Positions 58,678-64,000 of a DNA stretch of 64,000 nucleotides are shown here, piece by piece. The notes beneath the pieces are model-generated. The model did not search any database, was not told the origin of the DNA, and saw only the letters and a program-made list of their open reading frames with translations. The first letter of the stretch is position 1. Every line of letters starts with the position of its first letter. The DNA comes from Photorhabdus caribbeanensis. GTDB lineage: Bacteria; Pseudomonadota; Gammaproteobacteria; Enterobacterales; Enterobacteriaceae. The DNA lies in NCBI RefSeq assembly GCF_018448885.1, contig NZ_RCWB01000030.1, positions 1,342-65,341 on the forward strand, given 5' to 3'. The translations under genes were made by a program, and so were the position numbers.

Positions 58678-60180
58678 TTACTGTCCAGGAAGAACCGTAT
58701 CAATGAGTCCATACCAAATCTTAGAGTTCTTTATGCCTACACTGTAAGTGATATAAACCGAGCCTGGCGTACCATCACGATATGAATCTACATCAGTAAA
58801 AGGTGCTTGACCAAGAGGAATAATAACCTCCCCAGCCGCCATTTCGTCGGCAGTTACAGTATGAGGATCAAGAGAATAAATTTTTGAAGATGGATGCTCA
58901 TTTACAGTACCGTTAACGTAAATGTCTACCTTAATAACTCTATTTATCTCTATTCCGTAATTTTCACCCACAGCAATATGCGCATCCAACCCTCCCCCTT
59001 GAATAATTAGATAATTGATTTTGCCTTGCTGTCCAAGTTCTAAATGACATTGGTGAGTAAAAATTCTAGCTACAGATAATGTACGCTCAATCTCAGGTGG
59101 CACATTCGGGATTGCCTTTGTCAAATTAAAATAGAGGGCAGATGACATCGTTGTTTTCCCCGTTTTATCAGTTACATAATAATACAACTCATTATCGCCA
59201 GCACTTGGAATACTGGCATACGGAACTAAAATCAACGAATTATCCAACTGACACAACTCAGTGATTATCGCAGACCGGATTTTTGTTTCTTTATCACCTT
59301 CTCTAATTATTAAGAAAATTTGATCCAGTGGTTCCGCACCTGCATAAAATGGGATAGTCACATTAAAACCTGTACTGCTATTTCCTGGAGGTGGTGTTAA
59401 TTTATCACCATCCAATCCTTCAATATCTGGCGCTGGAAGCGTTGGAGCAATATCTTCTGTAATCATCAAAATGCTTGATGAAGCGTTTTTCAAAAAAGAT
59501 GGCAGTTTTGTGAACATATTCACCGAGTAACTCCCCTCAGATTTCTTAGGGAAAACTCTTAAGGCAACAAAACCATTATTATTTGTATTAATATAATATT
59601 GATAATTATCTTTTTCACTAATAAAAGGCGATATTCCTGTCGTAAGTTGTTCTCCATCATACCCAAAAATACGTACTGGCTTATCCGTTACCAGAGGAAT
59701 TTGAAAATAGGGAAGCGGATCATTTGTCTTATTCAACGCATAGATATTAATGAGCAGGCTGCCATTGAATGATGAAGGTCTCTCATTATCTTCCGCCGGA
59801 GAGAAATCTTTTACCCACGAATCGCCAATAATTATAGGGGTAAACCCTGCGTGTGAAAAACCATTTTCATCAATAGGATGAAACACAATCTCCAATTTAG
59901 CATCAGGGTCCGTAGCCTTATCTATTGAAAATATTATGGTGAAATCACTGGCACCGGAATGAGCAGTCACAACAAATTTTGCAGTACAGGTATTTCTCTT
60001 AATATCACTTGAAATACTGTGATGACAATCAAAGTTGGTATTTTCTGGGTGACTATACACTATGTCAGTCGTTTCCGTGACTTTATGGGTATCATCACCT
60101 GAATAAGTCACAGTAATGACAACTGGGCATCTTTCTAAAATTGTTATTCCTGAAACGATATCTGCTGTAAGTGTCGACAT
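58678..60180 (-). CDS. Tandem paralogue 2, Ig-like protein, 500 aa
   Basis: Second paralogue, closest to paralogue 1 in sequence (long identical stretches such as EDNERPSSFNGSLL). The same four-part build is seen. Start ATG 60180 behind GAGG. Differences cluster in the third and fourth domains, for example THQCHLELGQQG in place of THKDQEELGQKV, which may reflect variable binding surfaces. Function unknown. Confidence 0.75.
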   Translation of the reverse strand: MSTLTADIVSGITILERCPVVITVTYSGDDTHKVTETTDIVYSHPENTNFDCHHSISSDIKRNTCTAKFVVTAHSGASDFTIIFSIDKATDPDAKLEIVFHPIDENGFSHAGFTPIIIGDSWVKDFSPAEDNERPSSFNGSLLINIYALNKTNDPLPYFQIPLVTDKPVRIFGYDGEQLTTGISPFISEKDNYQYYINTNNNGFVALRVFPKKSEGSYSVNMFTKLPSFLKNASSSILMITEDIAPTLPAPDIEGLDGDKLTPPPGNSSTGFNVTIPFYAGAEPLDQIFLIIREGDKETKIRSAIITELCQLDNSLILVPYASIPSAGDNELYYYVTDKTGKTTMSSALYFNLTKAIPNVPPEIERTLSVARIFTHQCHLELGQQGKINYLIIQGGGLDAHIAVGENYGIEINRVIKVDIYVNGTVNEHPSSKIYSLDPHTVTADEMAAGEVIIPLGQAPFTDVDSYRDGTPGSVYITYSVGIKNSKIWYGLIDTVLPGQ

Positions 60181-60584
60181 ATTAAACCTCATATTAAAGT
60201 TAAACACCAATAAGTAAAAAGCGCCAATAATGCGTTTACACCACGATGCTTACCATCTATTACCCCCTCGCTAATTCTCACATAAATAAATTATTTACTT
60301 TAGCCGTTACTGTAATAACAATAAATTCCCACTCAAAGCATAAGCCTTATATCCAAGTATACTATATACAGCCATAATATCTCTGGGGTTAAGATTACGG
60401 TAATTGTTAAATCACTTTTCACCATGTTTGCTATTATTCATACTGTCATCATTAACTCCATGATTCATTGGTTGAAAATAACCCACAATAAAAAATCGCT
60501 AGTTTACAAATAAAAAACATGTCCGGGGAAATGGAAAACGCTTACGCATTTTCCATAAACAGGTAAAATCTCAATCAGTTAAAT
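60181..60584 (-). pseudogene. Spacer with relic of the 228-aa gene 5' end (2)
   Basis: About 60345-60441 is a second relic of the same gene start, with the same internal deletion as relic 1. A palindrome ATGGAAAACGC-TTAC-GCATTTTCCAT (60531-60556) lies just before the next gene end and may form an mRNA hairpin. Confidence 0.7.
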
Positions 60585-62087
60585 TTATTGTCCGGGGGGA
60601 ACCGTATCAATGCGTCCAAACCAAATCTTGGAGTTCTTTATATTTACACTATAAGTGACATAAACTAATCCTGGTCCATCATCATACGAGTCCACACCGG
60701 TAAAAGGTGCCTGACCAAGCAGAATAATAGCCTCTCCTGCCGCCACTTCTTCGGCAGTTACCATATGAGGTTCAAGAGAATAAATTTTTGAAGATGGACT
60801 ATGATTGACAATACCATTAACGTAAATACGCACATTGATAATACTATCCACATCTATTCCATTTTTTTTACCCACAGCAATACGCGCATCCAGCCCTCCC
60901 CCTAAAATTTTTACAAGATTGATCTTACCCCGCTGTTTAAGTTCACTCTGATCTTTATGAGTGAAAATTCTAGGTGCCGCTAATGTACGCCTAATCTCTG
61001 GTGGTTGATTCGGTACTGACTTCGTTAAATTAAAATAGAGGGCAGATGACATAGTTATATTTCCCGTTGTATCAGCCATATAATAATATAATTCATTATC
61101 GCCAGTATTTGGAACACTGGCATATGGAACTGAAATAAACGGACTATCCAACTGATTCAGATCAGTAATGACAGCAGACACACTTGGCGTTTCATCATTA
61201 TCTTCTCTGATCATTAAGAAAATTCTATCTCTCAGTTTAACACTTTCATAAAATGGGATACTCACATGAAAACCTGTACTGCTATTTCCTACTGATGGTG
61301 TTAAGCTATCACCGTCCAACTCTTCAATATCTGGCATTTCAAGGGTTGGATTAATGTCTTCTGTAATAAACAGAATATTTGATGAAGATTTCCTTAAAAA
61401 ATCCTGCAACTCTGTAAACATATTGACTATGTAGTTACTACCCTCCCCTCTACTGGGGAAAATTCTTAAGGCAGCAAAACCTCTACTATCCGTATTAATG
61501 TAATATTTATTCCTATTGAATCCTCTAATAAAAGGCAGTATTTCTGTTGTAAGTTGACCTCTACCATCTTCAAAAATACGCACTAGCTTATCAGTTACCA
61601 GAGGAATTTGAAAATAAGGTAACGGATCATCTGTTTTATTCAGCGCATATATATTAACAAGCAGGCTGCCGTTAAACTCAGAAGGTAGCTCATCATCCGC
61701 TGCCGGAAATAAGTCTTTTACCAGCGAATCGCCAATAATCACAGGTTCAAACGCTGCATGAGAAAAACCATTTTTATCAATAGGATGAAATACTATCTCT
61801 AATTTAGCATTGGGGTCCGTAGTATTATCCATTGAGAATTCTATGGTGAAATCACTGGCACCGTAATTAGCAGTAACAACAAATTTTGCAGTACAGATAT
61901 TCTTCTTGACATCCCTTGAAATATAGTAGTTACAATCAAAACTGGTATTCTCTGGGATACTGTGCACTATATCAGTCATTTCCGTTACTTTATGAGTCTC
62001 ATCACCTGAATAAGTCACAGTGATAACAACTGGGCACGCTTCTAAAACCGTTATTCCTGAAACAATATCTGCTGTAAGTTTCGACAT
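60585..62087 (-). CDS. Tandem paralogue 3, Ig-like protein, 500 aa
   Basis: Third paralogue with the same build; it shares more features with paralogue 4 than with 1 and 2 (for example ITDLNQLDSPF, RIFPSRGEGSNY). Start ATG 62087 behind GAGG. No signal peptide. Function unknown. Confidence 0.75.
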   Translation of the reverse strand: MSKLTADIVSGITVLEACPVVITVTYSGDETHKVTEMTDIVHSIPENTSFDCNYYISRDVKKNICTAKFVVTANYGASDFTIEFSMDNTTDPNAKLEIVFHPIDKNGFSHAAFEPVIIGDSLVKDLFPAADDELPSEFNGSLLVNIYALNKTDDPLPYFQIPLVTDKLVRIFEDGRGQLTTEILPFIRGFNRNKYYINTDSRGFAALRIFPSRGEGSNYIVNMFTELQDFLRKSSSNILFITEDINPTLEMPDIEELDGDSLTPSVGNSSTGFHVSIPFYESVKLRDRIFLMIREDNDETPSVSAVITDLNQLDSPFISVPYASVPNTGDNELYYYMADTTGNITMSSALYFNLTKSVPNQPPEIRRTLAAPRIFTHKDQSELKQRGKINLVKILGGGLDARIAVGKKNGIDVDSIINVRIYVNGIVNHSPSSKIYSLEPHMVTAEEVAAGEAIILLGQAPFTGVDSYDDGPGLVYVTYSVNIKNSKIWFGRIDTVPPGQ

Positions 62088-62488
62088 ATTAAACCTCATA
62101 TTAAAGTTAAATATCAATAAGCAATAGGCGTCTAATTTCTATCAAAATAACGCGCTCCCACAACGATACTGACTACCTATTATCTCCTTCCTGTTTCTCA
62201 CACAAATAAACTATTTACTTTAGCTGCTACTGTAATAACAATAAACCCACCACTCAGAGCATAGCTTTATATCCAAGTACACCCTATATAGTCACCCTAT
62301 TTTTGGGGTCAAGATTAGGGTAATTGTTAAATCACTTTTCGCCATGCATGTCATTATTCATACTGCATCCATTAACTCCATGATTTATTGTTGAAGATAA
62401 AAAAACTTAATAAATAAGCAATATGTCCTGGAAAATGGAAAACGCTTACACATTTTCCATAAACAGATAAAATCTCAATCAGTTAAAT
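62088..62488 (-). pseudogene. Spacer with relic of the 228-aa gene 5' end (3)
   Basis: About 62265-62361 is a third relic of the 228-residue gene start, with the same deletion. The palindrome near the next gene end recurs at 62435-62460 with one change. Confidence 0.7.
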
Positions 62489-63994
62489 TTATTTCCTAGG
62501 TGGAACAGTATCAATCTGTCCAAACCAAATCTTAGATTCTTTTTTGCCTACGCTGTAAGTGATATAAACCGAGCCTGGAGTACCATCACTATATGAATCT
62601 ACATTAGTAAAAGGCGTCTGACCAAGCAGAATAATAGTCTCTCCAGCCTCTACTTCGTCAGCAGTTACCGTATGCGGTTCAAGAGAATAAATCTTTGAGG
62701 ATGGATTCTCATTTACAATACCATTAACGTAAACACGTATATTGATAACACTATTTACCTCTATTCCGTTGTTTTTACCCACAGCAATATGAGCATCCAA
62801 CCCTCCACCTAAAATATATTCAAGATTAATTTTACCTGGCCAACCAAATTCCTCCTGTCGTTTATGATTAAAAATTCTAGGTCTCGCTAATATACGCCTA
62901 ATCTCTGGTGGCTCATTCGGTACTGACCTCGTTAAATCAAAATAGAGGGCAGATGACATAGTGATATTTCCCACTGCATCAGCAATATAATAATATAACT
63001 CATTATCACCAACATTTGGAATATTGGCATATGGAACTGGAATAAATAAATTATCCAACTGATTCAGATCATTAATGACAGCAGACACACTTGGCGTTTC
63101 ATTATTACCTTCTCTGATCATTAGGAAAACTGTGTCTTTCGGTTTAACACCTTCATAAAATGGGATACTCACATGAAAACCTGTACTACTATTTCCTATT
63201 GATGGCGTTAATTTATTACCATTCAGCTCTGCAATATCTGGTGCCGCAAGGGTTGGATCAATGTCCTCTATAATAAAAAGAATATTTGATAAAGGTTTCT
63301 TTGAAAAATCAGGCAATTCTGTGAACATATCAACTGTATAATTACCATTCTCCTTCTTGCTGGGGAAAATCTTTAAAGCAACAAAACCATTTTTATCCGT
63401 ATTAATATAGTATTTATTATTATCGTAATTTAGAACAAGAGGCAATATTTCTTCCGTAATTTGATTTCCATCATACCCAAAAACACGCACTAAATTATCA
63501 ATTACCAGAGGGATTTGAAAATAGGGTAACGGCTCATTTTTTTCACTCAACGCATAGATATTAATAAGCAGGCTGCCATTAAATTCAGAAGGCTCCTCAT
63601 CATCTTCTGCCGGAGATAAATCTTTTATCAACGAATCGCCAATAATGATAGGTTCAAACGCTGCATGTGAAAAACCATTTTTATCAATAGGATGAAACGC
63701 AATTTCCAATTTAGCATTCGGGTCCGTAGTATTATCCATTGAAAATACTATGGTGAAATCACCGGCACCAGAATTGGCAGTAACAACAAATTTTGCAGTA
63801 CAAGTATTATTTTCTACATCTCTTGAAATATGAGCAGTCTCATCAAAACGGATATTTTCTGGGGTATTATACACTATATCCGTCGTTTCCGTTACTTTAT
63901 GAGACTCATCACCTGAATAAGTCACCGTAATAACAACCGGGCACTCTTCTAAAACCGTTATTCCTGAAACGATATCTGTTGTAAGTGTCGACAT
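62489..63994 (-). CDS. Tandem paralogue 4, Ig-like protein, 501 aa
   Basis: Fourth paralogue, start ATG at 63994, six bases from the window end; its ribosome site lies at or outside the edge. The four-part build and residues SAVINDLNQLDN and RSVPNEPPEIRRIL place it with paralogue 3. The array probably continues to the right. Function unknown. Confidence 0.75.
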   Translation of the reverse strand: MSTLTTDIVSGITVLEECPVVITVTYSGDESHKVTETTDIVYNTPENIRFDETAHISRDVENNTCTAKFVVTANSGAGDFTIVFSMDNTTDPNAKLEIAFHPIDKNGFSHAAFEPIIIGDSLIKDLSPAEDDEEPSEFNGSLLINIYALSEKNEPLPYFQIPLVIDNLVRVFGYDGNQITEEILPLVLNYDNNKYYINTDKNGFVALKIFPSKKENGNYTVDMFTELPDFSKKPLSNILFIIEDIDPTLAAPDIAELNGNKLTPSIGNSSTGFHVSIPFYEGVKPKDTVFLMIREGNNETPSVSAVINDLNQLDNLFIPVPYANIPNVGDNELYYYIADAVGNITMSSALYFDLTRSVPNEPPEIRRILARPRIFNHKRQEEFGWPGKINLEYILGGGLDAHIAVGKNNGIEVNSVINIRVYVNGIVNENPSSKIYSLEPHTVTADEVEAGETIILLGQTPFTNVDSYSDGTPGSVYITYSVGKKESKIWFGQIDTVPPRK

Positions 63995-64000
63995 ATGAAA

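Overview
The window reads as chromosome of a bioluminescent Photorhabdus (Enterobacterales, Morganellaceae). It carries a full luxCDABE operon whose proteins I recognise as P. luminescens-type, a PllA/LecA-like galactose lectin, 127-bp ERIC repeats, a type I-F CRISPR array, and a backbone of enterobacterial genes in familiar neighbourhoods (yceI-yceJ, argS, murJ, rimJ-mdtH-yceB-ycdY-ghrA, tRNA-Ser, dauA, kdsA-sirB1-prmC-prfA-hemA, lolB-ispE-prs, ychH). No tools were run; all family calls come from reading motifs and lengths.

Layout. 1-3455: a large class-3 lipase (likely antibacterial effector) followed by two near-identical small membrane-anchored genes (candidate immunity), the last cut by the window edge. 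3456-4833: an AT-rich gap. 4834-6356: lectin PllA and a three-gene cassette of unknown function. 6796-9232: yceI, yceJ and a metal-dependent cyclase-family enzyme. 9464-14552: argS, an orphan type II thioesterase with small ORFs behind it that may be remains of a peptide synthetase locus, and murJ. 14582-18724: a decayed CRISPR leader-repeat split by an ERIC, a lipoprotein, a DUF29 gene and a 22-spacer I-F array without cas genes in the window, then another lipoprotein. 18881-24543: rimJ, mdtH, yceB, ycdY, ghrA, tRNA-Ser(GGA) with a tandemly duplicated 3' flank, and a HigBA toxin-antitoxin pair. 24581-26739: three hypothetical genes and a possible group II intron relic.

26908-32584: the light operon, luxC-luxD-luxA-luxB-luxE on the minus strand. 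LuxCDE make the long-chain aldehyde and LuxAB oxidise it with FMNH2 and O2. No luxI or luxR is present; the operon is bracketed by ERIC elements in opposite orientation. 33291-34012: a PemK-like toxin and its antitoxin with a palindromic operator.

34174-42318: the most notable region, a compact minus-strand biosynthetic operon with a FabG-like reductase, a carrier protein, a short Cys-less ketosynthase-like partner, a double-hotdog dehydratase, a ketosynthase, a NodU/TobZ-type carbamoyltransferase, an amino acid:[carrier protein] ligase related to class II aminoacyl-tRNA synthetases, and a BtrH-like protein. The set suggests an acyl chain primed or decorated with an amino acid, built on a dedicated ACP, carbamoylated and transferred to an acceptor. 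I do not recognise it as a described pathway.

43048-53064 is conserved housekeeping. 53510-64000: a minus-strand array of Ig-like proteins (one Big-1-like, two related 228/441-residue proteins, and four tandem ~500-residue paralogues). The gaps between paralogues each hold a ~100-bp relic of the 228-residue gene, so the ancestral duplication unit was a gene pair.
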